A stretch of 64,000 bases of DNA from Pseudomonadota bacterium (GCA_021798835.1 JAJZBQ010000004.1:144718-208717), one strand, 5' to 3'. Counted from the stretch's first letter, positions 52,843 through 61,005 are shown. Program-made: numbers and translations. The notes: generated by a model not told the origin, from the letters alone.

Positions 52843-53312
52843 GCCGCCACCGTCCCGACTTCGATGAACAGGTCACCTTGGCCAAAACCGCCCTGGGCGT
52901 ATTCGGCGGCTTCCTCGGCTTTCTTGACGGCTTTTTTAATCAGTTGCTGGCCACGCCGTGGGGTCAAGCCCAACTTACGTCCGAATTCGGCAGCAGAACC
53001 AGCGGCATTCAGCGCGTCTAAAATCAATTCCTGTTCGGCCGATCCGGTCTTATCAAAAATTGCGTCTCGGGATTTTTTCTCTGCAAATTCAACGAAGTCT
53101 TGTGATTCAAACCAACCCTCGTCGTCCATTGAAAACGCTGGTGCCCCGTCAACCACGGCGTTTTCGGCCCTTGCAAGGCTTGCGACATAGGCTCTGAGGT
53201 CTTTGATTTCAGAAGGATTTTTGTGAGTGGCAAGCGTTACATACGCCAAGCCTTGGTTTTCAACGGGGATTTTTGCTGCGGCGATTGCCGCCATGATCTG
53301 AATTTGGTCCAT
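52839..53312 (-). CDS. putative HTH protein upstream of dnaB
   Basis: 157 residues. A helix-turn-helix-like stretch SAAEFGRKLGLTPRRGQQLI lies near residue 110, followed by a Lys/Ala helix (KKAVKKAEEAAEYA). The first half is helical and unassigned. First gene of the replication operon; may regulate it or help initiation. Family not recognised. Confidence 0.5.
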   Translation of the reverse strand: MDQIQIMAAIAAAKIPVENQGLAYVTLATHKNPSEIKDLRAYVASLARAENAVVDGAPAFSMDDEGWFESQDFVEFAEKKSRDAIFDKTGSAEQELILDALNAAGSAAEFGRKLGLTPRRGQQLIKKAVKKAEEAAEYAQGGFGQGDLFIEVGTVAA

Positions 53313-53421
53313 GAAACTCGCTCCGAATTTCTGGGGCGGTCATGGCTGCTACTCGATGATAGCGGGCGCGATGATCCGCCCCGTTTGAAGTTACCCGTTC
53401 GTTAAAAACGGGCGTTACTTT

Positions 53422-53793
53422 TCAAACGGGACGGATTGCGCGAGGCGGGGGAGTCTGGACTTCGAATATGGCTGAAACGCGAACCGGTGTTTTCGGCGAG
53501 ACCAGTTTTAACAACAAGCCAGCGGGTTTTTGGGGTTTTGGCGTGACGAATTTCTCGATTTTTGCTTTGACAGACCGAGCGTGGTTGACAATCTTTGCGT
53601 TGTTTACGACACACGCGACGAAGATCAGCGGGGCGACTAGAGCCAGCAACACCGGCGATGCAATCGCTGAAGCCACCGCCAGCATAGCCAAGGTCGCTGC
53701 GAAAACCACCAGCATCAGGACGGCGTACCCGCCCGCGCCACACCAGCCACCGAGGCGGTCGTTCTGGATGCAGATTTTGATGAAGTTTCGCAT
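53422..53793 (-). CDS. membrane protein of unknown function
   Basis: 123 residues from ATG 53793 (MRNFIKICIQNDRLGGWCGA). Two hydrophobic segments, AVLMLVVFAATLAMLAVASA and ASPVLLALVAPLIFVACVV, then a basic tail with VTPKPQKPAGL. Same strand as and upstream of the replication operon, separated by an inverted-repeat terminator-like region (53375-53446). Function unknown. Confidence 0.55.
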   Translation of the reverse strand: MRNFIKICIQNDRLGGWCGAGGYAVLMLVVFAATLAMLAVASAIASPVLLALVAPLIFVACVVNNAKIVNHARSVKAKIEKFVTPKPQKPAGLLLKLVSPKTPVRVSAIFEVQTPPPRAIRPV

Positions 53794-53833
53794 GACTGGA
53801 TCGTACAACGGCGCTTGTGCGTCTGTCAAGCAT

Positions 53834-54298
53834 TTTTTTGAATTTTTTTATTCATTTCAAATAGTTGAAAGATGAAGGACGTATGCGCCTACGCTGCTCA
53901 ATGTCTCTCGCTATCCTCGTTCATGCTCGACGCAACCTCATCCAGACCGGACCTCTGCCGGGGCTGCTGTGAAAGGCCAGGCCGACACGGAGCCTAGCGG
54001 CCGGGGGGGCCAGACGACCTTTTTGTATGTCCTGACCCTGATGTGGCCGTACAGGGCTGCTATGACCGCGCATAGGCCGTTCCGAGCAGACACTCTGATC
54101 CACCACTGGGTAAACCGACAACTCAACCCTCCCGGTGGTCGATCCAGTTGCCCACCACCGTAGCAATGCCTCTCTGAGCCCCTATGGTCGCGCTCAAGCG
54201 CGTCACAGCCAAGACAGGGGGAAAAACACCACACCCCCATCGTCGCAGCGGTGCGCGGCATACTATAGTTTGGGCGACCTTAGCCAATGGCGGGCGCG
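53834..54298. other. gene-free region upstream of the 14-bp iterons
   Basis: 465 bp without a supported gene. It begins AT-rich (runs of T near 53834-53850), then becomes GC-rich with short inverted repeats such as CGGCC/GGCC at about 53999-54012, and ends with a promoter-like TACTATAG before the repeat array. Likely the upstream part of a replication or control region. Confidence 0.4.
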
Positions 54299-54438
54299 TC
54301 TGTGGTGGTCAGTCTGTGGTGGTCAGTCTGTGGTGGTCAGTCTGTGGTGGTCAGTCTGTGGTGGTCAGTCTGTGGTGGTCAGTCTGTGGTGGTCAGTCTG
54401 TGGTGGTCAGTCTGTGGTGGTCAGTCTGTGGTGGGCAG
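54299..54438. repeat. ten tandem 14-bp repeats, candidate iterons
   Basis: Ten consecutive copies of TCTGTGGTGGTCAG start at 54299; the first nine are identical and the tenth has one change. 14 is not a multiple of 3, so a coding role is unlikely. Lies upstream of the replication operon, as plasmid iterons do. Confidence 0.8.
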
Positions 54439-54796
54439 GTCGAAGGTGGCTTTGAAGGGGCTACCAAGGGCCGTCGGCTATTGTCGGCTATGTTCAGGAA
54501 AAACAAGCGACAAGCGGGAGCGACTGGAGAACACGCTTCTTTTTTCCGGTCACCCAGACCATATTGACTTTGGTTTTTTTGTGTAGTAGAGTTTGACCAC
54601 GCTGTTCGGTAACGATGGCTACTCTGGTCTTGGTTGTGCGCTTGCCCACGGCGCATAGCGAAACAAGATGAAGGGACTTGAATTGCGAGTTTTTGCGCTG
54701 CATTAAGATGCAGTGCGGCAAGGCAAGGCACGGCTCGGCGCGGCAAGGCTTGGCAAGGCGCGGCGCGGCAAGGCAAGGCAAGGGTTGGGCAAGGGA
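54439..54796. other. gene-free low-complexity region after the iterons
   Basis: Contains a 10-bp duplication GTCGGCTATT/GTCGGCTATG (54474-54493) and at about 54716-54790 a run of GGCAAGGC and GGCGCGG words. No gene is supported on either strand. Confidence 0.45.
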
Positions 54797-54828
54797 CGGG
54801 CTGGCTTATGCTGGCCCGTTTCCTTTTT
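54797..54828 (+). terminator. intrinsic terminator
   Basis: ACGGGC and GCCCGT form the outer stem of ACGGGCTGGCTTATGCTGG with CCCGT, followed by TTCCTTTTTT. Ends any transcript leaving the iteron region rightward. Confidence 0.65.
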
Positions 54829-54846
54829 TCAGACATCCCCTTCGAC

Positions 54847-55038
54847 ATGATTCAAACTTTGCTCGCCAAATTTGGCGAGCGAAACATCGTTTCCCCCAGA
54901 TTCGGGGAAAAGGACGATATGGTTTTCAACGCTGGGGGTTCATATAGTTTTGTTGAAAATCAAGACCTGCTGAATTTTTGCCAAAATTGGCGGAAATTCA
55001 GTAGGCCGCCCTTTGACGAAATACCACATCACCCTTGA
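54847..55038 (+). CDS. short ORF of uncertain status built from hairpin repeats
   Basis: 63 codons from ATG 54847 (MIQTLLAKFGERNIVSPRFG). The DNA contains three successive hairpins: GCTCGCCAAATTTGGCGAGC (54861-54880), a CCCC/GGGG stem after it, and CTGAATTT/AAATTCAG around GCCAAAATTGGC (about 54970-55001). A 22-bp segment is repeated at 55161-55182. It may be a gene fragment, or a structured RNA that happens to be open. No family recognised. Confidence 0.35.
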   Translation: MIQTLLAKFGERNIVSPRFGEKDDMVFNAGGSYSFVENQDLLNFCQNWRKFSRPPFDEIPHHP

Positions 55039-55217
55039 AATGGCCAAAGATAGTCGTGGCCAACGTGGTCATCCGGCAGGATTCGGAAGGACGGTATTGC
55101 CTGAACGACCAGTTCGTCAGGGCCTACGATGCCCTCTTTGACGGAACACCACATCACTCTCGACATGATTCAAACTTTGCTCCCAAATTTGGGGAGCGAA
55201 AAACCTCTTGCATAACA
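55035..55217 (+). pseudogene. KilA-N domain fragment
   Basis: VVANVVIRQDSEGRYCLND matches the start of the phage KilA-N DNA-binding domain, but the usual continuation (LHKAAG and so on) is replaced by FVRAYDALFDGTPHHSRHD. The frame runs on into the excisionase gene without a stop, but the middle is not domain-like. I read it as a truncated antirepressor fragment, the counterpart of the AntA fragment near attL. Confidence 0.5.
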
Positions 55218-55367
55218 GAGTGCTGCGTGCGCTATCAAGGGGCTACCGGCTCCTGTTCGGGGAAAACAAGCACAACGGGCGCGTCACGACAATGCGCCCC
55301 CCCTCCTCTTTTCCGGCCCTCCGTCCCGCGTTTGCAGTTCGCTCATTGCCATCAATGGTATGCAACC

Positions 55368-55652
55368 ATGACGGCAGGGCTTGAGATGGAAATATCGAAA
55401 ACAGAATTTGCGTTGGTGGTACAGGAAGCTGTGGAGCGGGGGGTGGCAACCGCCCTTTCTTTACGCCCACGCCCTTCCAGTGTAAACTTTGAGCAAGCAG
55501 CGGAAATGCTGTGCTTGTCGAGCAAGACGGTTTCGACGATGGTTCGTGACGGGCGAATTCGTGCGAACAAGATTGGTCGCATTCCTGTTTCTGAAATCGA
55601 TAGAGCCTTGTCTGCGTCGAACCCAGGAAGTGGTCGGCGTTCTGCGAAATAG
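55368..55652 (+). CDS. excisionase-like HTH protein (recombination directionality factor)
   Basis: 94 residues from ATG 55368 (an ATG at 55386 is also possible). The C-terminal half is a MerR/HTH_17-type domain: NFEQAAEMLCLSSKTVSTMV then RDGRIRANKIGRIPVSEIDR. These small winged-helix proteins bind next to att sites and turn the integrase to excision, or bind DNA as regulators. Position 1.4 kb inside attR supports the excisionase role; not proven. Confidence 0.65.
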   Translation: MTAGLEMEISKTEFALVVQEAVERGVATALSLRPRPSSVNFEQAAEMLCLSSKTVSTMVRDGRIRANKIGRIPVSEIDRALSASNPGSGRRSAK

Positions 55653-55689
55653 GGCATCGTTCCTGTTTTCTACGCCAACTTTACACCAA
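55652..55689 (+). repeat. 38-bp direct repeat, left copy, flanking the Panacea module
   Basis: 36 of 38 bases match 56938-56975. It contains TACGCCAACTTTACACC, like the integrase arm-type sites, and starts on the stop codon of the excisionase-like gene. Confidence 0.75.
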
Positions 55690-55835
55690 GTCTCACTGGA
55701 AACTCTGTCATGGCGTACAATGCAGTTTTGGCATGCTTGTCAAGCGGGTGTTGGCGTTACCTCACCTCAAGATTGCTTCGTTTCATGCAAGCGAGTATGT
55801 GGGTGTAGGTTGTTTGACGTACAGGAGTTTATTTA

Positions 55836-56393
55836 ATGTTCAATGAGCGCAAAGCAGCGCAGATGGCAGCGTTCTTTCTGGGGCAACCCCCGGAGAGGAA
55901 GATGCCACATCTGAAGTTGATGAAACTCCTGTACCTGTCCGACCGTGAGGCCGTGCGCGTCTTCGGTTGGCCGATCTCTGGCGACCGTTTGGTTTCCATG
56001 CCCCACGGACCGGTTCTCTCGCAGACGCTCAACCTGATGGATGGCGATGTCGAGTCGCAGCCTGGTGGTTGGGAAGAATTGATTTCCGATAAGGAAAACC
56101 ACGAACTTTCGCTGCGTCAACCTCTGGACGCCGCCGCTCTCGATGAATTGGCTCCGGCTGAGATTGAAGTGCTAAAAGCCGTCTGGGACAAATTCGGTGC
56201 CATGGACAAGTGGGAAATTCGTGACTGGACCCACCACCACTGTGCCGAGTGGAAAGATCCGAAGGGCTCATCTTTCCCAATTCAGTATGACGCACTGGCT
56301 CGCGCAGTAGGCTTCGATGACGCCTCGGCGAAGGAGTTGGCGGCACAAATTCAGGCCGAACAGGAAATCGACCACCTCTTTGCGACTCTATGA
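55836..56393 (+). CDS. Panacea-domain (DUF4065, SocA-like) antitoxin
   Basis: 185 residues. The Panacea core is visible: HLKLMKLLYLSDREAVRVFG, then PISGDRLVSMPHGPVLSQTL and WDKFGAMDKWEIRDWTH. Such proteins are promiscuous antitoxins that neutralise very different toxins encoded beside them. The ATGA overlap with the next gene is typical for a toxin-antitoxin pair. Confidence 0.82.
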   Translation: MFNERKAAQMAAFFLGQPPERKMPHLKLMKLLYLSDREAVRVFGWPISGDRLVSMPHGPVLSQTLNLMDGDVESQPGGWEELISDKENHELSLRQPLDAAALDELAPAEIEVLKAVWDKFGAMDKWEIRDWTHHHCAEWKDPKGSSFPIQYDALARAVGFDDASAKELAAQIQAEQEIDHLFATL

Positions 56394-56809
56394 GTTTGTT
56401 TCTTCCGCTCAAGCGGGCGACGCTGCTCATCCCGTCTGGGCCGCAAGGTGATCAGCATCGAAAGCACCTCTTCACCCTACTCACAGATCCGCATGCCGAT
56501 GAAGCCGGAAAGAATTTCGTTCTGATGGTTTCGCTATCGACTATCAGGCCGGGCGTGCCACATGACCCCACCTGCATCATCTACGCGGGCGATCACCCAT
56601 TCGTGAAGCATAACAGTTACGTCGTCTACCAAAAGGCGCGTCTCGAAGAGGCGGACAAAGTGCTTCGAGGGGTAAAGAATGGTCAACTTGTGCCACAGGA
56701 CCCCATGGATGGCGCCGTGTTCGCCAGGATCTGTAAGGGCCTGGAAGACTCCAGATTGACGCCCGCCAAACTGCTCACCTTCTACTTCAAGGCTACGGGC
56801 CAGATCTGA
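56390..56809 (+). CDS. putative toxin paired with the Panacea antitoxin
   Basis: 139 residues, no recognised domain: SLFLPLKRATLLIPSGPQGD, FVLMVSLSTIRPG, CIIYAGDHPFVKHNSYVVYQ, then KARLEEADKVLRG. The mix of strands and helices with a conserved-looking HPFVKHNSYV patch could be an active or binding site. Role as toxin is inferred only from the antitoxin partner and gene overlap. Confidence 0.55.
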   Translation: MSLFLPLKRATLLIPSGPQGDQHRKHLFTLLTDPHADEAGKNFVLMVSLSTIRPGVPHDPTCIIYAGDHPFVKHNSYVVYQKARLEEADKVLRGVKNGQLVPQDPMDGAVFARICKGLEDSRLTPAKLLTFYFKATGQI

Positions 56810-56937
56810 CTGCGTTTGCGATCACCGGGAACTCGTGCGGTTGTGTGCGACTGGAAAGCGCCCCTCTCGAACACTCGTTTCACGGACGAACTTCTACCAA
56901 GTCTGCGGTGCTGGAAAAGCAGGGTTCTGTTTATATG

Positions 56938-56975
56938 GGGCATCATTCCTGTTTTCTACGCCAACTTTACGCCAA
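56938..56975 (+). repeat. 38-bp direct repeat, right copy, with integrase arm-type sites
   Basis: Contains TACGCCAACTTTACGCC, two copies of the arm-type word, 37 bp before the attR core. Confidence 0.75.
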
Positions 56976-57012
56976 ATAGCGCTGTAAGCCCTTTCAATAC
57001 GGCATCCATAAT

Positions 57013-57029
57013 TCCCTTCCTGGGCACCA
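57013..57029 (+). other. attR core
   Basis: TCCCTTCCTGGGCACCA, an exact copy of the last 17 bases of tRNA-Leu; the element ends here. Confidence 0.9.
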
Positions 57030-57168
57030 CGGAAACTAAATTTATTGAATCCACAGTTATAAATAGTTTAGTTGTCATGGGGTTGTCGGTTCCTGACTAA
57101 ATTCATTAAACTCCCAGATTGAAATAATTTATCATTCACTTCACACGGTGATAATAAAAGGGGGTGAT

Positions 57169-57231
57169 ATGGCATCGATACGACCTCATGGCGAGGGTAA
57201 ATGGCGGGTCACGGCACGGTTGCTGGGGTGA
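57169..57231 (+). pseudogene. N-terminal remnant of a second integrase
   Basis: Twenty codons, start MASIRPHGEGKWRVTA, then a stop. This is the arm-binding start of a phage-type integrase (compare GTIRKIGNKWRAEV in the intact one) and is preceded by a GGGGGTGAT ribosome site. It lies outside attR, so it belonged to a different, lost element at the same tRNA. Confidence 0.6.
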
Positions 57232-57333
57232 GGAAAACGCAGGTTTTTGACCTCAAAAGGGAGGCAACCCGTTGGGTGGCATTGAGCCCCAAGCCTCCGT
57301 CATGGCGCAGCCCTCTGAAGCCGTCAGCACACC

Positions 57334-57915
57334 ATGAAAGCCCATCAACCAAACCCCATCCCCGTATCCAATACCGAGCGCCGTTTGATCCGTTTCAACA
57401 AGCCCTACGGTGTTCTCAGTCAGTTCACTGCCGAAGGTCGATGGCGCGGTCTGAAAGATTTCATCGATGTGCCTGGGGTCTATGCTGCCGGGCGCCTGGA
57501 TGCCGACAGCGAAGGTTTGCTGCTGTTGACCAACGATGGGCAGGAACAGGCTCGCCTCTCCAACCCCTCTTTCAAAATGGAGAAATGTTACTGGGCCCAA
57601 GTCGAGGGAGAACCAGACGATCGCGCTCTGATGCAACTGCGCCAAGGGGTACAACTCAACGACGGCATAACGCGACCTGCCCAGGTACGCCGTCTGGATA
57701 CACCACCCCAGCTGTGGGACAGAGATCCTCCCATTCGCACGCGCAAAACCATCCCCACCAGTTGGATAGAGCTGGTCATCACCGAGGGACGCAACCGACA
57801 GGTACGCCGCATGACCGCCGCCGTGGGTCTTCCCACCTTGCGTCTGATCCGCATGGCATTGGGGCCCTATACGCTGGAGGGTCTGGCTCCCGGTGCGTGG
57901 TGCGATGCGCTGTAA
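57334..57915 (+). CDS. rluE: 23S rRNA pseudouridine synthase RluE
   Basis: Modifies U2457 of 23S rRNA in the E. coli homologue. 193 residues; RsuA-family core: [12 protein letters not shown], the catalytic Asp in [16 protein letters not shown], and [15 protein letters not shown]. No S4 domain, as in RluE. First intact chromosomal gene right of attR. Confidence 0.92.
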   Translation: MKAHQPNPIPVSNTERRLIRFNKPYGVLSQFTAEGRWRGLKDFIDVPGVYAAGRLDADSEGLLLLTNDGQEQARLSNPSFKMEKCYWAQVEGEPDDRALMQLRQGVQLNDGITRPAQVRRLDTPPQLWDRDPPIRTRKTIPTSWIELVITEGRNRQVRRMTAAVGLPTLRLIRMALGPYTLEGLAPGAWCDAL

Positions 57916-57961
57916 AACTCGGCAACTCTTGATCTCAGCCCAGAACCGCCGACCATGAGCT

Positions 57962-58300
57962 TCAAACTTTCTTCACAAACTCCGATTTGAGCCCCATCGA
58001 ACCAATGCCGTCGATCTTGCAATCGATGTCATGATCACCCTGAACCAGACGGATGTTTTTAACCTTGGTGCCAACTTTGACCACCAGCGACGAGCCTTTC
58101 ACCTTCAGATCCTTGATGACGGTGACCGTATCGCCATCCTTCAATACATTGCCCACCGCGTCGCGAACATCGGAAGACTGTTCCGAAGCGGGCTCACCCT
58201 CCGCCAGCGACCATTCGTGGGCACATTCCGGACACACGAACAAGGCATGGTCTTCATAGGTGTACGCAGAACCACAGTTGGGACAAGGGGGCAGACTCAT
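57962..58300 (-). CDS. yjdM: PhnA/YjdM-family zinc-ribbon protein
   Basis: 112 residues from ATG 58300 ([20 protein letters not shown]). N-terminal zinc ribbon CPNC...CPEC, C-terminal PhnA domain ([20 protein letters not shown]). Called alkylphosphonate protein by history, but its biochemical role is unclear. Confidence 0.88.
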   Translation of the reverse strand: MSLPPCPNCGSAYTYEDHALFVCPECAHEWSLAEGEPASEQSSDVRDAVGNVLKDGDTVTVIKDLKVKGSSLVVKVGTKVKNIRLVQGDHDIDCKIDGIGSMGLKSEFVKKV

Positions 58301-58377
58301 GCATGACCTCCAGCAAAGGCAGCCTTGGATACGGCTGCGAAAAAAGCGGCATCCTATCACAAGAACTCAAGAAACCC

Positions 58378-58539
58378 TCACTTGGCTTGGGAATCTTCAT
58401 TGCCCTGCGCAGCCTGGCGCTCAGCCTCCCGGGTATGCCTGCGGCTCTGCCGCTTGACCCATAACACAAAAAAAACAATCAGGATCACCCCGGCAGCCAG
58501 CGCAAAATCGGCCCAGATGATGGTTCGTGCAAGTGCCAT
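58378..58539 (-). CDS. small single-span membrane protein
   Basis: 53 residues from ATG 58539 (MALARTIIWADFALAAGVIL). One membrane span (ALAAGVILIVFFVLWV) and a charged tail (KRQSRRHTREAERQAAQGNE). Unknown function. Confidence 0.5.
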   Translation of the reverse strand: MALARTIIWADFALAAGVILIVFFVLWVKRQSRRHTREAERQAAQGNEDSQAK

Positions 58540-58629
58540 GTGCTGCGTCACAACCCCGTCTCCCCTATCGCTGTCAACCCGCATCCTAACATGTTCCAAG
58601 CGCTTCCCATGGAAATCCGGACCCCGCAC

Positions 58630-58902
58630 GCCATCGACACCGCGTTGACGAAGGATAGCCCTTATGGCCTAGGTGCCGGAGTCTGGACACGGGATGGCAG
58701 TCGGGCATTTCGCATGGGACAAGGACTCCGGGCTGGCAGAATCTGGATCAACTGCTACCATCGCTACCCGGCCCATGCCGCCTTCGGAGGCTATGGGCAA
58801 TCGGGATACGGCAGAGAAAGACATAAGTCAACGCTGGATTCGTATCGTCAAACCAAATGCCAGCTGGTGTCCCACCCAGCGCATGCCAGCGGCCTTTTCT
58901 AA
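58630..58902 (+). pseudogene. aldehyde dehydrogenase, C-terminal fragment
   Basis: AIDTALTKDSPYGLGAGVWT, RDGSRAFRMGQGLRAGRIWI, NCYHRYPAHAAFGGYGQSG and YGRERHKSTLDSYRQTKC are the C-terminal end of an ExaC/AcoD-type aldehyde dehydrogenase. The first about 400 residues, with the active Cys, are absent, and the sequence upstream is unrelated. Confidence 0.85.
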
Positions 58903-58957
58903 TTCCCGCTCAGACCTGCGGCGAAGCAGAACAAAATGAGCGCCAGCTCTCCTGGAT

Positions 58958-59332
58958 CTATCCTGCACAAATACCACTCAACGCCAAAAGATCCCCCTGC
59001 CAGTCATCACGCTGACCAAACCGCACCAAGTCGTCGCCCGAGGCAGACCCCTGTCTGCCCAACCCCCGCAAATGATCCCAAGCCGTGATCTGGCCACAAC
59101 CATGCATCAGCGATTCGAGCGCCTTCTGCCGTTCAGCGCCATCGGGAAGGGTCACCCGGTCCTCGCCCGGCTGCAAGCCACGCAAAATACAGGACTTGCC
59201 ATCCAGCGACACTGCCTGCAGAAATGCCATGGAAACCGCCTGCATACGATATTGGATGGACACGACCCGCTGCGCCTCCGAATTCCATGAGGGCTGAGCC
59301 ACGGCACCGGTCATAGCCAACGCAGAGGGCAT
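58958..59332 (-). CDS. hypothetical protein downstream of a lipoprotein gene
   Basis: 124 residues behind a strong GAGGAAAGGCG site. Start MPSALAMTGAVAQPSWNSEA; the remainder includes two Cys (KSCILRG, HGCGQIT) and an amphipathic C-terminus. The start looks like a truncated signal peptide (cut after VAQ). 26 bp after the lipoprotein gene, same direction. No family recognised. Confidence 0.5.
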   Translation of the reverse strand: MPSALAMTGAVAQPSWNSEAQRVVSIQYRMQAVSMAFLQAVSLDGKSCILRGLQPGEDRVTLPDGAERQKALESLMHGCGQITAWDHLRGLGRQGSASGDDLVRFGQRDDWQGDLLALSGICAG

Positions 59333-59358
59333 CGCCTTTCCTCTGCTGGCATGGATTG

Positions 59359-61005
59359 TCAGTGATCCCCCATCTGGGAAACCCCGCCGTCACCCGATGC
59401 GGACCCCGTTGCCGCCACTTCCGACCATTGGGGCAGGTGGCTATCCTTGATCCGGATCATGCTGTTATGCTGCAGAGATCCTGTCCCTGAAGCAAACACG
59501 ATGGCGTCTCCACCCAACACATAGTATGCGGTGCCCATCACAGAACCGGTGGGCCCGGTAAACGCAGCACCCAACAGACCACTGCTCAGCACGAAGGGAG
59601 CAGCCGTCAACCCCGTCCAGACTGGAGCAACCAACGTGGGCGCAGCAACACCCGAGTTTCCCTCGTAGCCGTCAAAATAGCCGGATGGCCCCGATGCGGC
59701 CGTCATGCTCCAGCCCGTCGCATTGGGCAGCACACATTCGCCCAGCTTCGCACCGCCCACCAATGAGCCCAATGTATCCAGATTAAGCAGATAGGAATTC
59801 CTAGTACAGCTCATGCCTTCACTCTGTGTCGAAGCACTCCACCCGGTCCAGAGCGGCATTGCTCCGGTTGGAGTCAACACCGCCTCAAACTGGACAAGAC
59901 TGGTGTCGGCAGCAACCCCTTGAGCACGAACACCATAGCCCGTAGTGGCTGCTGGACTGAGAATGGCACTTGGCAATACGCCGACTTTTCCCTGCAAGGT
60001 GTAACTGACACCCACGGCCGGTGTCACAGTCAAGGTCAAAAAATTGCCGTTGAGTGTGCCCGATACCTGATTGTCGTTCGACGTCACCAGCCCAGCAGCG
60101 TTGACCGAAACCGTGGCATCGGTGAACACCATCGGTGCCAACGGTACCACAGGGTTCAACGACGACTGCCCCACACCGAGTTCGGCCACCAGCCCTTGCA
60201 AGGTGTAGTTACCCGGCGCCACGACAGCATTCACATTGGCATCGATGACATCGCCCAATTGCAATTCCGGACCAAACGTCGGATCCGCCGAAATTTGTTG
60301 CGCCAAGGCCGCCAACACGTTGGGGCAGGTGCCACCCAAGACCGTCCCTGCTGTGGTCAGGCTGGTGGCATTGGCAGACGTCAAATTGGACTGACTGGCA
60401 ATCAAGGCCGCCAAATTGGTGGTCGAGGTGACGGTTGCAGCCGGGCTACAGAGATTTTCTCCCACGGCTTTGATGGCCGAGGCAATGGCCAGTACATCGC
60501 CACCATAACCCAACAGTGTTTGCCCGTACAACGTCGGAGTCAGCCCGCCATAGCCTGCCGCAGCATTGGTCTGTGCATAGACAGCGAGGGCCGCCGTGGT
60601 CACCGGAGAAATATCGAGATCCAGCAACTGCGTGCTTCCCACAGTCCCGGTCAGGGCTGCCAGAGAGCTGGCTGGCCCGAGATAACTGGTCAGCACCAGT
60701 GCCGGCAGGCTGGGATCTGAGGCACTGGCAAAAATCGGCACCGATCCCGCTGGCAAGTTCAACGCGGATATCGAGTAATTGCCATTGCCATCGGCAGTGG
60801 CCGTTCCAAGCGTTTGGGCACCCGGATCGCCCAAAGGAGCCAGCGCCGTCAACGTCACTTGCGCATCGGGAATGGGCGCATCCAACGCCACCCCATGAAG
60901 CACCGCGCCCGACCCGGACACCACCGAGCCACCACCACCGCCACCACAACTGTTCAATGCCAGCAGTGAAACCCCCGCCACCATCCATCCTTGAAAGCGA
61001 TTCAT
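59359..61005 (-). CDS. large lipoprotein with Gly-rich tether
   Basis: 548 residues from ATG 61005. Signal MNRFQGWMVAGVSLLALNSC (lipidated Cys20) and a GGGGGGS tether, frequent in betaproteobacterial surface lipoproteins. Then a carboxypeptidase-regulatory or Ig-like segment (LHGVALDAPIPDAQVTLTAL) and beta-rich, Ala/Thr/Leu-rich sequence; two Cys late (MSCTRNS, GECVLP). Function unknown; the regulatory-like segment suggests surface binding. Confidence 0.75.
   Translation of the reverse strand: MNRFQGWMVAGVSLLALNSCGGGGGGSVVSGSGAVLHGVALDAPIPDAQVTLTALAPLGDPGAQTLGTATADGNGNYSISALNLPAGSVPIFASASDPSLPALVLTSYLGPASSLAALTGTVGSTQLLDLDISPVTTAALAVYAQTNAAAGYGGLTPTLYGQTLLGYGGDVLAIASAIKAVGENLCSPAATVTSTTNLAALIASQSNLTSANATSLTTAGTVLGGTCPNVLAALAQQISADPTFGPELQLGDVIDANVNAVVAPGNYTLQGLVAELGVGQSSLNPVVPLAPMVFTDATVSVNAAGLVTSNDNQVSGTLNGNFLTLTVTPAVGVSYTLQGKVGVLPSAILSPAATTGYGVRAQGVAADTSLVQFEAVLTPTGAMPLWTGWSASTQSEGMSCTRNSYLLNLDTLGSLVGGAKLGECVLPNATGWSMTAASGPSGYFDGYEGNSGVAAPTLVAPVWTGLTAAPFVLSSGLLGAAFTGPTGSVMGTAYYVLGGDAIVFASGTGSLQHNSMIRIKDSHLPQWSEVAATGSASGDGGVSQMGDH

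Larger units (their letters stand above)
15610..57029 (+). mobile_element. 41.4-kb integrative mobilisable element in tRNA-Leu
   Basis: Bounded by 17-bp direct repeats of the tRNA end. It carries an integrase next to attL, an excisionase-like gene near attR, a MOBF relaxase, a coupling ATPase, a primase, DnaB-like replication genes, an archaic pilus locus (disrupted), a type ISP restriction-modification enzyme and a Panacea toxin-antitoxin pair. No VirB4 or other mating-pore gene is recognisable, so it probably needs a helper conjugation system, unless the unknown exported proteins form a divergent one. Confidence 0.88.

Noticed and set aside
54299..54438. Could the regular repeats be a CRISPR array?
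   Set aside because: Units are 14 bp and directly adjacent with no spacers, and no cas gene is in the window.
54847..55217. Retron-like structured RNA (several hairpins in a row)
   Set aside because: No reverse transcriptase gene is nearby or anywhere in the element.
15610..57029. Full conjugative element with its own type IV secretion system
   Set aside because: No VirB4/TraC ATPase, VirB6, VirB8-10 or pilin of conjugative type could be recognised in any frame.
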